A stretch of 64,000 nucleotides of DNA, from positions 682,001 through 746,000 of the forward strand of contig CAVZAF010000002.1 of the NCBI GenBank assembly GCA_963773315.1, read 5' to 3'. Source of the stretch: DATKAS01 sp963773315 (GTDB taxonomy: Bacteria > Actinomycetota > Acidimicrobiia > Acidimicrobiales > DATKAS01). Shown here one piece after another: positions 45,218 to 55,833 of the stretch. A program made the position numbers and the translations under genes. The stretch's first letter is position 1, and each line of letters opens with the position of its first letter. The notes beneath the pieces are model-generated. The model had not been told where the DNA came from. It made no database searches and worked only from the letters and a program-made list of their open reading frames with translations.

Positions 45218-46225
45218 GTGATCGAGACGTGCGACGAGTGTGGCTTCGACGCCGCGGAGTACACGCACCAAGACCTGTTCGGCACGCTCCGCGCGGTAGC
45301 GCCGATGTGGCGCACGATGACCGAGGGGATGCCACCCAGCGTCGTCGGCGCTCGCCCCGCGTCTGACACGTGGTCGGCGCTCGAGTACTCGGCGCACTCC
45401 CGCGACATCACCGAGGCGATGGGGCGGCTTCTCCACTTCACGTTGACGAGCGACGACCCTCACCTCGACGGACCTCCGCCCGATCCACCGGTCCCGTCAC
45501 CCGCGGGCTCGATGGACGAGACCATCACCGCGCTCGAGGCGAGCGTCGCTCGCTTGCACGATCGCGCCGTGAAGCTGGCCGACCCCGACTGGGCGCGCAC
45601 CGTCGTCATCGGCGACGAGGAAGTCGACGTGGAGTGGATCGTCGGCCACGCCGTCCACGACGCCACCCACCACCTGCGTGACGTCGGTCGCGGGCTCGCC
45701 GCGCTCGGTGCCGGCGCCCCGACTCAGCACGGCTCGATCGCGCAGGTCAGCGCGTCGAGCGGCGGTGTGCCGAAGCACGCGCTGTCGCGGGCGTCGATCG
45801 GGCGCCGCGGTCTCGAAGAAGATCGTCAGGCGGAGCGGCGGCTCCACGGGCGGCCGTTCCAGGCGGTGTGCCTCTGGTCGTCGGAGGTCATCGACGCGCT
45901 ACGCGAAGAGGGCCACCCGATCCATCCGGGTGCAGCGGGCGAGAACATCACGGTCTCGGGCATCGACTGGATCACGATCAGACCGGGTGTCCGGATGCGT
46001 GTCGGTGAGGCCCTCCTCGAGATCTCCGCGTTCACCGACCCCTGCGCGAAGAACGCGCAGTGGTTCCTCGATCGTGACTTCCATCGCATGGGTCACGCGC
46101 CCCATCCGGGTTGGAGCCGCGCATACGCCTGGGTGCTCGAGCCTGGTCAAGTGGCAGCCGGCGACGCGGTTGTCGTCGAGCCGATTGCCTCGTCGTACGC
46201 TGCGACGCGCGTGGTGTCTTCGTAG
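45218..46225 (+). CDS. DinB domain fused to a MOSC domain
   Basis: 335 residues from GTG 45218, one uninterrupted frame. Residues about 1-165: DinB fold with metal His candidates H60 (ALEYSAHSRD) and HAVHDATHHLRDVG; an N-terminal CDECGFD is typical of actinobacterial DinB proteins. Residues about 170-335: MOSC domain with PFQAVCLWSSEVIDAL, GAAGENITVSGIDW and the conserved Cys C276 in FTDPCAKN. MOSC domains bind or carry sulfur from, or to, the molybdenum cofactor (MoCo sulfurase tail, YiiM). The joining of a likely mycothiol-binding domain to MOSC suggests thiol-linked sulfur or N-hydroxyl chemistry; inferred. Confidence 0.85.
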   Translation: MIETCDECGFDAAEYTHQDLFGTLRAVAPMWRTMTEGMPPSVVGARPASDTWSALEYSAHSRDITEAMGRLLHFTLTSDDPHLDGPPPDPPVPSPAGSMDETITALEASVARLHDRAVKLADPDWARTVVIGDEEVDVEWIVGHAVHDATHHLRDVGRGLAALGAGAPTQHGSIAQVSASSGGVPKHALSRASIGRRGLEEDRQAERRLHGRPFQAVCLWSSEVIDALREEGHPIHPGAAGENITVSGIDWITIRPGVRMRVGEALLEISAFTDPCAKNAQWFLDRDFHRMGHAPHPGWSRAYAWVLEPGQVAAGDAVVVEPIASSYAATRVVSS

Positions 46226-46623
46226 TCTTCCTGGGCGCGGATCTTCCCCCACCGCGCGTTGACGAACAACACCGCGCGATTCGCGTAGACGTCGTGGCCA
46301 TCCGTACCCGTGACCGCGTGATGCACTCGCGCCGCGGCGCGCATGTTCCAGGGTGGACCGTTCACGAGGATGTCTTCGGCTTCCATCTGCAGCCCGTGGG
46401 CGACGTAGCGCTGCAAGAACGCCTCGAGCTCGGCTCGGCCCCGGTGGGTGGCGAATGCCTCGCGCCCGAGCGCGGTAGGGCGGAACTGGTTCGCCCAGCT
46501 GTTGTCGCCCGGAAACGCGAGCGTGGCGTCGTCGGCGAACATCCGGAGGGCGGGCCCGTAGTCGCCCTCGTTCAACGACTTGATCGTGTGGCGGATCATC
46601 CGACGGACGGTTGCCTTGTACAT
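46147..46623 (-). CDS. SnoaL/NTF2-like protein
   Basis: 158 residues. MIRHTIKSLNEGDYGPALRMFADDATLAFPG, RGRAELEAFLQRYVAHGLQMEAEDILVNG and the closing ANRAVLFVNARWGKIRAQEDYEDT are typical of the cone-shaped NTF2 fold used by isomerases, hydratases and polyketide cyclases. Its 3' end overlaps the convergent MOSC gene by 79 bases, long for convergent genes. Divergent from a TetR gene, which likely controls it. GCGGGA lies before its ATG. Confidence 0.8.
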   Translation of the reverse strand: MYKATVRRMIRHTIKSLNEGDYGPALRMFADDATLAFPGDNSWANQFRPTALGREAFATHRGRAELEAFLQRYVAHGLQMEAEDILVNGPPWNMRAAARVHHAVTGTDGHDVYANRAVLFVNARWGKIRAQEDYEDTTRVAAYDEAIGSTTTASPAAT

Positions 46624-46642
46624 GTCCCGCTCTCTGGGTCCG

Positions 46643-46664
46643 CGCTAGATAGATCGCTCTAGCG
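46643..46664. promoter_or_regulatory. Candidate TetR operator
   Basis: CGCTAGA (46643-46649) and TCTAGCG (46658-46664) are perfect 7-base arms around an 8-base spacer. It lies in the 55-base divergent gap between the SnoaL-like gene and TetR. Confidence 0.6.
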
Positions 46665-46666
46665 AG

Positions 46667-46672
46667 TACGAT
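46667..46672 (+). promoter_or_regulatory. Probable -10 box (TACGAT) of the TetR gene
   Basis: TACGAT ends 6 bases before the ATG at 46679, leaderless geometry, and starts 2 bases after the palindrome, so a bound repressor would cover it. Confidence 0.5.
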
Positions 46673-46678
46673 ACGAGC

Positions 46679-47293
46679 ATGTCGGTGACCACGTCAACCC
46701 GTGAACGGATCCTCCTCGCGGCGTCCGAGCTCTTCCGGCGCCAGGGCTTCGCGGCCACCGGGCTCAAGTCGATCCTCGCGGCCAGTGACGCGCCGTACGG
46801 ATCGCTGTACCACTTCTTCCCCGGCGGCAAGGAAGAGCTCGGCGTCGCCGTGCTCGATGCGGGCGGCGATGTCTACCGGGAGCTCGTCGAGCAATTCTTC
46901 CTTCCCGGCGGCAACGTCGTCCGAGCGACGAGCGACTTCTTCGAAGGCGCAGCGTTGATGATCGCGGAGACCGACTACGCGGACGGGTGCCCCGTCGCGA
47001 CGATGGCACTCGAGACGGCATCGACGAGCGAGCCGATGCGACGCGCGTCGGCCGCGGCGTTCGAGTCCTGGCTCGAGGTCCTCACCGACCGGATGACCGA
47101 AGCGGGCATCCCTCGTCGTCGAGCGCGCGAACTCGCAGTCGAGCTCTTCTGCGCGATCGAAGGTGCGTTTCTGCTGAGCCGCGCGACGCGGTCACCCGAG
47201 CCGATTCGAATCGCGGGCAGAGCCGCGACCGAGTCGGTCCGTCAAGCGCGCGACAAGGCGTTGGCGAGGGGCTCGACGAGGCGCACCTCATAG
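46679..47293 (+). CDS. TetR-family transcriptional regulator (LmrA/YxaF-like)
   Basis: 204 residues. Helix-turn-helix RERILLAASELFRRQGFAAT, then GLKSILAASDAPYGSLYHFFPGGKEEL. YGSLYHFFPGGKEEL is the form found in the LmrA/YxaF group. The C-terminal part (DGCPVATMALETA) also fits that group, which responds to flavonoids or drugs in relatives. Its last 52 bases overlap the convergent LLM gene. Confidence 0.92.
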   Translation: MSVTTSTRERILLAASELFRRQGFAATGLKSILAASDAPYGSLYHFFPGGKEELGVAVLDAGGDVYRELVEQFFLPGGNVVRATSDFFEGAALMIAETDYADGCPVATMALETASTSEPMRRASAAAFESWLEVLTDRMTEAGIPRRRARELAVELFCAIEGAFLLSRATRSPEPIRIAGRAATESVRQARDKALARGSTRRTS

Positions 47294-48081
47294 GGACCGC
47301 GCATCGAGAAGATCACGAGTTCGACCCCTTCGCTCGCGAACGCCGCCGCACGACCGGCGAGCTCGCTCGGGTCCGCGTCGGCCGGCCACATGACGTGGAC
47401 CGAGCGCTTGATCTGCCGATCATCACGTCCGATCGCCTCGCAGTGCGAGATCAACACCTCGTTGAGGCCCTTCCACTCGACCGGGTCGGGTGCGCCCGCG
47501 ACATCCCAATGGTCAGCCCAGCGGGCCACTGCCCGGAGCGTGCGCTTCGGACCCTTCCCGCCGATGACGATGGGGAGGTGTGACTGCAACGGCTTCGGGT
47601 TGCAGCGCGCGTCGGTGAGTGTGTAGTAGCGGCCGGAGAACGTCGTCGAGTCGTTCGTCAACAGCGAAGAGATGACCTCGACACCTTCGTCGAAGCGGTC
47701 GAACCGTTCCTTCAAGCTGCCGAGCGGGATGCCGTACGCATTCGACTCTGGCTCGAACCACCCGGCACCCAATCCCAGGTTGAACCGGCCCTTGGAGATG
47801 TGGTCGACCGTCACCGCCGCGTTCGCCGTCACCGCGGGATGGCGATAGTGCATGCCGTTGACCATGCAACCGAGCCTCAGCCTCGTGGTGAGGGCAGCGA
47901 GCGCCGCGAGCATCGTCCAGCTCTCGAGGTGCGTGCCGTCCATGGGCGGAGTGAGTGGGTAGAAGTGGTCCATCGTCCATGCGGACTCGAACAGGTCGAT
48001 GTCGTCCGCTGCCTTCCAGACCGCGAGGAACTCCTCCCAGGTGCCGTGCTGGGGAGGGGTCTTTATGCCGTAGGCGACCAT
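47242..48081 (-). CDS. LLM-class (luciferase-like) F420-dependent oxidoreductase
   Basis: Intact, 279 residues from ATG 48081. AWTMDHFYPLTPPMDGTHLESWTMLAALA, MVNGMHYRHPAVTANAAVTVDHISKGRFNLGLGAGWFEPE and LPIVIGGKGPKRTLRAVARWADHWD are classic for the TIGR03560 F420 group. A hydride-transfer enzyme of unknown substrate. Divergent from the long BVMO; both may act on the same compound. It overlaps the TetR gene end by 52 bases. Confidence 0.9.
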   Translation of the reverse strand: MVAYGIKTPPQHGTWEEFLAVWKAADDIDLFESAWTMDHFYPLTPPMDGTHLESWTMLAALAALTTRLRLGCMVNGMHYRHPAVTANAAVTVDHISKGRFNLGLGAGWFEPESNAYGIPLGSLKERFDRFDEGVEVISSLLTNDSTTFSGRYYTLTDARCNPKPLQSHLPIVIGGKGPKRTLRAVARWADHWDVAGAPDPVEWKGLNEVLISHCEAIGRDDRQIKRSVHVMWPADADPSELAGRAAAFASEGVELVIFSMRGPYEVRLVEPLANALSRA

Positions 48082-48153
48082 CGGCGGACCATAGACCCAG
48101 GGGCGTGCCGTACGATGGCGGGCCAGTAACCACACGGCCGGAGGGGACCGACC

Positions 48154-49998
<1,845 letters not shown>

Positions 49999-50123
49999 CC
50001 GATCTCCCAGGAGATTCACACCCCGCGGCCCTGTTCGCCGTCGAGAACTCGCGCGTAACGTATGCGGTCTCGGAGGGACTCTCCCGGTGGAACCCGAGAC
50101 CAGCAAGTAGTGAAGGAGCATCA

Positions 50124-50684
50124 ATGGCCCAGACCGCAACTCCTGTCGACAACGGCGTAAACGTCGAGGCACTCCTCGGCGCACGCGAAGCACTCTCCCA
50201 GGCACCTGAGGCCGCGCAGTTCACGTGGCGGGCCGAGTGCAAGTGGGTGAACGGGACCCATAGCCAGACGTCAGTGAAGGGCTTCTTCGGCCTCGGGGGC
50301 GAGCAGAGCCACAAGACGACGTTCACGTTCGAAGCCGATCATCCTGAGATCTTCGCTTCGGAAGACAACGGTGCGACCCCGGTCGAGATGGTGCTCGCCG
50401 GCCTGGCCAGCTGCCTCACCGCCGGTGTGGCCGCGGTGGCTCAGAACCGCGAGATCCAGCTCAAGTCGGTGTCGGCGACGCTCGAGGGCGACATGGACGT
50501 CCGCGGCATCCTCGGCATGGACAGCGACGTCCGCAACGGGTTCAGCGGAATCAAGGTGACGTACAAGATCGACGCCGACGCTTCGCCCGAGGACATCAAG
50601 GCGCTCGTCGCGCAGTCGCAGAAGCGGTCGGCGGTGTACGACATCATCGCCAACCCGACCAACGTGAGGGTCGAGGTCGCCTGA
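50124..50684 (+). CDS. OsmC family protein
   Basis: Intact, 186 residues from ATG 50124, with GAAGGAG upstream. FTWRAECKWVNGTHSQTSVKGFFG and GATPVEMVLAGLASCLTAGVAAVAQ carry the two expected features of OsmC, the second holding the reactive Cys. OsmC proteins reduce organic hydroperoxides with thiols. The next gene, a flavoprotein, begins at its stop, so they share a transcript. Peroxide removal next to flavin oxygenases makes biological sense. Confidence 0.9.
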   Translation: MAQTATPVDNGVNVEALLGAREALSQAPEAAQFTWRAECKWVNGTHSQTSVKGFFGLGGEQSHKTTFTFEADHPEIFASEDNGATPVEMVLAGLASCLTAGVAAVAQNREIQLKSVSATLEGDMDVRGILGMDSDVRNGFSGIKVTYKIDADASPEDIKALVAQSQKRSAVYDIIANPTNVRVEVA

Positions 50685-51962
50685 GCACCTCCCGCTCCAC
50701 GACCGCAGTCGTCATCGGCGCGGGCCACGCTGGGCTCGCGATGAGTCGTTGCCTCGCGAAGCGCGGCATCGACCACGTCGTGCTCGAGCGTGGCACCGTC
50801 GCCAACACCTGGAAGACCGAGCGCTGGGACTCGCTCACGTTGCTCACGCCGAACTGGCAGAGCAGGCTGCCCGACTACCGGTACGACGGTGACGACCCGG
50901 ACGGCTACATGACGATGCCCGAGGTGATCTCGTTCATCGAGGGCTACGCCGACGCGATCAGCGCGCCGCTGCACACGAACACGACGGTCACCTCGCTCCG
51001 GCGGTCCGACGACGGCTTCGTCGTCGAGACCGACCAGGGCGAGTGGCGAGCGCCCACCGTCGTGCTCGCGTCGGGGCACTGCAACATCGCGCACATCCCC
51101 GCTGTCGCCGCATTGGTCCCCCCTGGCGTCACGCAGATCACGCCGTCTCAGTACCGCACACCGGGCCAGCTCGAAGAAGGGGGCGTGCTCGTCGTCGGCG
51201 CGGCAGCGACGGGCATCCAGCTCGCGGACGAGATCCAGCGCTCAGGCCGGCAGGTGACCGTGGCGGTGGGCGGTCACGTGCGGGCGCCGCGCGTGTACCG
51301 AGGCATGGACATCCAGTGGTGGATGGACGTCACCGGGCTGAACGACGAGATGTACACCGACGTCGACGACGTGATCGCGCGTACGCCGCCTGCCGTCGTT
51401 CCAGCTCGCCGGCACGCGCGATCGCCGCACGATCGACCTCAACGCGCTCACCGACATCGGCGTGAGCCTCGTCGGCAAGTTCGCCGGAGTCAGCGAAGAG
51501 GGCAAGGCACAGTTCTCGGGCTCGCTGCGCAACCAATGCGCCCTCGCCGACCTGAAGCTCGGTCGCCTTCTCGACACGATCGACGAGTGGGCGACCGACA
51601 ACGCGGTCGACCGCGAGATCGAGCCACCCCATCGTTTCGAGCCGACTCGGGTCGAAGACGATCCGCCGCTGATGCTCGACCTGACCAAGGGCCGGTTCCA
51701 GACGATCATCTGGGCGACCGGATTTCGTCCCGACTACTCGTGGCTGGACATCCCCGTCGTCGACGCGAAGGGCTACATCCGTCACGACGGTGGGGTCGTC
51801 GACGAAGCGCCGGGGATGTACGTCATGGGCATGCCATTCCTCCGCCGGCGGAAGTCGACGCTCATCGACGGCGCGGCTGACGACGCCAACGACCTCGGCG
51901 ACCACCTCGCCACGTATCTCGACGCGAAGTCCAGGGGGGTTTCGTCACCAGCGGCGCAATGA
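50681..51962 (+). CDS. Flavoprotein monooxygenase, CzcO/FMO-like (one indel)
   Basis: About 427 residues. FAD site AVVIGAGHAGLAMSRCLAKRG, then WDSLTLLTPNWQSRLP; NADP site GVLVVGAAATGIQLADEIQRSG; late IIWATGFRPDYSWLD. This is the CzcO/YwnB-like FMO group. The first glycine loop lies upstream of ATG 50741, so the true start is earlier: a CTG at 50681 overlapping the OsmC stop is the only in-frame option seen, or an indel hides a GTG. One wobble insertion near 51401 (GT-c/g) splits the frame. The last codons lie inside a large inverted repeat. Confidence 0.82.
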
Positions 51963-51981
51963 CGCCGGCTGGTGACGAAAC
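51939..51981. repeat. Long inverted repeat around a stop codon, between convergent genes
   Basis: GTTTCGTCACCAGC (51939-51952) pairs perfectly with GCTGGTGACGAAAC (51968-51981); inside, GGCG (51953-51956) pairs with CGCC (51963-51966), leaving a CAATGA loop that contains the flavoprotein stop. It could end transcription from both sides, but the T and A runs are inside the stem, opposite to a standard intrinsic terminator. Confidence 0.65.
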
Positions 51982-51983
51982 GC

Positions 51984-52853
51984 TCAACGAGGGCGCTGGC
52001 CGATCACGAGCTCCAGCGGGTTCGGCGGCTGCGGCGGCACCGAGTGCGCCGCGGTCGCACCGGCGGCCTCGAGCAGCTCGATCGCACGGTCGGCGGTGAG
52101 CACGCATCCGCCGCCTCTCACCGTCCGCAGCTCGAAGATCGCCGAAGCCAGGGGGTCCGGCGGTGCGTGCATCAGGCCGAGGACGATCCAACCGCCTGGA
52201 ACGAGAGACCCGACAACCGAGGGCAGCGCCTTCTCGAGGTCGGCCTCGGTCAGGAAGAACGTCGGCACCCACGCGCAGTCGAATGACTCGGTGTCGGACA
52301 GCTCCGTGATCGCCTGCTTGCGCAGTGAGATCCGGTCGCCGAGGCCCGCGCCCTCGACGTGCGCCCGTGCCCGTTCGAGCGACGGGTCCCATACGTCGAT
52401 GCCGACGATCGTCGTCGACGGCCACACGCTCGCTGCGCTCACGGCGAGCAGGCCGACCCCCGTGCCGACGTCGAGGAAGCTCGTCACGTCGGAGAGGTCA
52501 GGATGCGCCGCCTTGATGACCGGCGGCACCATCATCGAGCCCCGGCCCCAGCCGTCGAGGATGACGGGATCGGTGAACGTCCAGCCTGTCGCGCGGCCAG
52601 GCGCCTCGACGAGCTCTGCCGCCTGATGGAGGTAGAGCTTCGCGAGGCTCGCCACGATTGCCTGCTGAGGTGGCGGCAGCTGGTCGATGCCCGTGAGGCC
52701 AGCGGCGTCGAGCACTTTGCGAAGTGCCTCGGCCACCTCGGGCGGGGCGTCTGCGCCCGACTGCGTGAGGGTGAGATGGGCGCCGAGCGCACCGAGCGCC
52801 TCCGCAGCCGTGCTCCACTGCATGACCTTGGGCAGGATCTCTTCGAACGTCAT
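51984..52853 (-). CDS. Class I SAM-dependent methyltransferase
   Basis: Intact, 289 residues. An N-terminal helical region of about 100 residues (PKVMQWSTAAEALGALGAHL) precedes the Rossmann core: motif I SFLDVGTGVGLLAVSAA, acidic loop VGIDVWDPSLERARAH, motif IV region FDCAWVPTFFLTEADLEKAL. The helical start and LGAL pattern resemble small-molecule O-methyltransferases. Substrate unknown. Divergent from the large regulator at 52930. Confidence 0.85.
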   Translation of the reverse strand: MTFEEILPKVMQWSTAAEALGALGAHLTLTQSGADAPPEVAEALRKVLDAAGLTGIDQLPPPQQAIVASLAKLYLHQAAELVEAPGRATGWTFTDPVILDGWGRGSMMVPPVIKAAHPDLSDVTSFLDVGTGVGLLAVSAASVWPSTTIVGIDVWDPSLERARAHVEGAGLGDRISLRKQAITELSDTESFDCAWVPTFFLTEADLEKALPSVVGSLVPGGWIVLGLMHAPPDPLASAIFELRTVRGGGCVLTADRAIELLEAAGATAAHSVPPQPPNPLELVIGQRPR

Positions 52854-52929
52854 GTCCTGGATGATGCACCCCGGGGGCCGGTGCGGACATCCGTGGAAGC
52901 ACGGGTGCTAGTGGCACCAAACTGAAACG

Positions 52930-55755
52930 GTGACCTCGGGGGTGAGATCGTCGGCGAGGGCCTCGGTGGTGGTCGGCCGGGAGGATGAGCTCGAGCTGCT
53001 TCGCGGCGCCGCTCGAGGCGCGCGAGCGGGTGAGACGACCTCCATCGTGCTCGTCGGTGAGGGCGGTGTCGGCAAGACCCGGCTGCTCGCCGAGGTGGCG
53101 ACGTTCGCTCGCCAGACCGGTGTCACCGTGCTGTCGGGTCGAGCGCCGATCGTCACCCCCGCACCCTTCAGCGTGTTCACCGAAGTGCTGCGTTCGTGGT
53201 TGCGCGCGCACGATGTTGTTCCGATCCCCCCGTTCGATCGCGGGCTCGGGCTCGTCGTACCGGAGTGGCCCGTGCCAGCTGACTCGATCCAGCTGGACGG
53301 GCCGCAGCTGCATCTGCTCGCTCTGGAAGGGATCGCGAGGTTGCTCGCTCGCATCGCTGGGAGCGCGGGTGGGGCAGTCGTGCTTCTCGACGACATGCAT
53401 GCCGCCGACGTCGCCAGCCTCGAGGCGATGCGTCACCTCGTTCAGGCCAAGATCCCGGGTGTTGCGATCATCGGCGCGATGCGTTCGGGCCCGTCGTCCC
53501 TCGCGGACGAGGCGGTGTCGGCGTTGGGAAGGGAAGGATCCGCGACCGTCGTCGAGCTCGAGCCGCTCGGTTCGGCGGGAGTCGCGGACCTCGTCGCCGC
53601 GCTGCTCGACGCGCATCCGCCCGAGGCGCTCGTCCGCGACATCGTCGGCAGGACCGACGGTGTGCCCCTCCTCGTCGAGGAGGTGGTGCTCGCGCACGTC
53701 CGCGCCGGCACCGTCGCAGTGCACGAGGGAGCGACCACGTGGCGCGACGGCGACGCCACGGTGCCGCGGACCATCCGCGAGCTCACGGATGCGCGCCTCA
53801 GCGGTCTCGAACCCCAGCACCGGCGCGTGATCGTCGCCGGCGCCGTGGTGGGCGACTTCGATCCCGCGCTGATGGTCGAGGTCGCCGAGGCCGACGATGC
53901 GGTCGTGGGCGCCGCGCTCGCTGCCGCCATTCGCAGCGGGTTGCTCGAGACGAGCGCCGGCGTGATCGCCTTTCGCCACGCGATCCTCCGAGAGGCGGTC
54001 CTCGACGCGACAGTCCCCCATGTCGTCGACACGATGCACCGTCGCGCCGCGGCGGCCCTCGACCGCCCGTCGAGCGACGCCTTTGCGGAGGCTGTCCGAC
54101 TCGAACGTCGTGCCAGCCACCTGCGCGCTGTCGGGGCGAACGACGAGGCGTCCGAGACGCTGACTGCGGCTGCGCTCGCTCGAGTCGCGTCGCTTGCATT
54201 GCTCGGCGCCGAGCAAGCCGCGCGTGAGGCGATGTCCCTCGCACGGTCACCAACGGCGCGTGAGGGAGCAGCGGACGCGTTGGCGCGCTCGCTCGCGACA
54301 CAAGGCCGTTGGCGTGAGGCGCTCGAGCTCGACACCGCGACGACAGCGGAGCATGGTCCTTCACCGTCGCGAGACGGCCGGATGGCCGAGTGCGCCGTCG
54401 AGCTGGGCCGGCCTGAGGTCGCAGAGCAGATCCTCGCCGCCGCGAGCGAAGCCGGTGCACTCACGCAGGCCATGCGCATCACGTCGGGACGGGCTGCCCT
54501 GGTGCGGGGCGATGCGAAGCGCGCGCTCGACATCGCTCGGACCGTCTACGCCGACGCGGCGTCGGACCAGGACCTGAAGCTCTCAGCGCTCGACCTCGAA
54601 GGTCGTGCGCACGACTTCCTCGGCGACCGAGACGAGGCCAAGGCCGCGTGGGAGCGCCAGGCGCGGGAGGCACTTGCCGCAGGGCGCACGCAAGCGCAGC
54701 TCCGTGCCGTCGTCCAGCTCGGCAAGGTCGAGCTGTTCGCCGGCGAGCCCCCGAATCGGCTGTACGAGGCCGTCGAGCTCGCACGAGAGGCGGGAGCGCT
54801 CGTCGAGCTCGGCTGGGCGCAGGAGAACCTCGCGATCGCGCTCGGGATCCAAGGAGACCTCCCGGCCTCGGCGGCGGTCCTGGCCGACGCGGTCGCCACG
54901 TGCCGGGCGCTGCGTCTCGATCAGCTCGCCTACCTGCTCGTGATGTCCGCCGCGACGAGCAGCTACGCGACGACGAAGGAGTCGAGGAGATGCTCGCCGA
55001 GGCCGAGGCGCTGATGGACACGACCGACCTTCGGCTTCACACGTCGAGCATCAGGGCTGACATCGCATTCCGGGCCGGCCGGTATGACGAGGCCCTGGCC
55101 TGGCTCGACGTCTCGCGCGAGATCCTCCAAGCCCTGCCTGGCGTGGTGCCCGTCGACTCGCTGTGCTGGCGGGTGTGGGCGCTCGCCGCGGTGGGCAGAC
55201 CGAGTCGAGGCGGCGAGTCGCTCTCGAGGAGGCGCGCCAGATGCCCGACCTCGCGCGCTGGTACGGCCGGCCGGTCGTCTTGGCGGCGGCGATCGGCGTT
55301 GCTCGATCGGCGACGAGGAGGGCATCGACAGCGCTTCGAGCGGCTCCGGGAGCATGCCGCTCGACATCGCGCTCATGCGCCTCCTTGCCGCGGAGCTCAT
55401 CGCGGGCCGAGGCAGCGGTCCGGTGGCTGCGCGAGGCGCTCGACCTCTACGAGGCGGAGGGGCGACGCTCGACGCCGACCGCGTCCGGCAGGCGCTCCGC
55501 GACGCGGGCGGGCCTGTCCCGCGCCGCCGTCGGGCGCAGGCTCCGGTCCCCGACGAGCTCGCGGCGGCCGGCGTCACGGCGCGGGAGTCCGATGTGCTGC
55601 GCCTGCTCGGCGAGGGATTGCCCAACGCGGAGATCGCCGACCGGCTGTACGTCTCGGTGCGCACTGTCGAGGCGCACGTGTCGTCGCTGCTCGCCAAGCT
55701 CGGCGCAAGGAACCGGGCGCAGCTAGCGACAGTCGCGACCCGTTCCTTCGGTTAG
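52930..55755 (+). CDS. Large AAA/TPR LuxR-family (LAL) regulator (indels near the end)
   Basis: About 940 residues from GTG 52930. Walker A VGEGGVGKTRLL (about 42-53), Walker B GAVVLLDDMHAAD, then winged-helix/TPR solenoid through about residue 860 (EAAWERQAREAL-type repeats), ending in a LuxR head: VTARESDVLRLLGEGLPNAEIADRLYVSVRTVEAH. These MalT/LAL-type activators bind ATP and an inducer. The frame breaks near 54970, 55205, 55300, 55405 and 55455; the one near 54970 is a missing third base (AC_ GAC). A GGTGC/GCACC dyad at 52904-52918 lies just upstream. Confidence 0.9.
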
Positions 55756-55833
55756 GACTCGTAGTCTCACGGATGCCGCGAGCGGCCTCTCCGACGATGC
55801 TCACAGGCGAGACCTGTGACCAAGGAGGCCCAC

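Noticed and set aside
52904..52918. GGTGC/GCACC dyad upstream of the LAL regulator as an operator
   Set aside because: Only five-base arms in GC-rich DNA, and no partner regulator is evident; mentioned only in the gene note.
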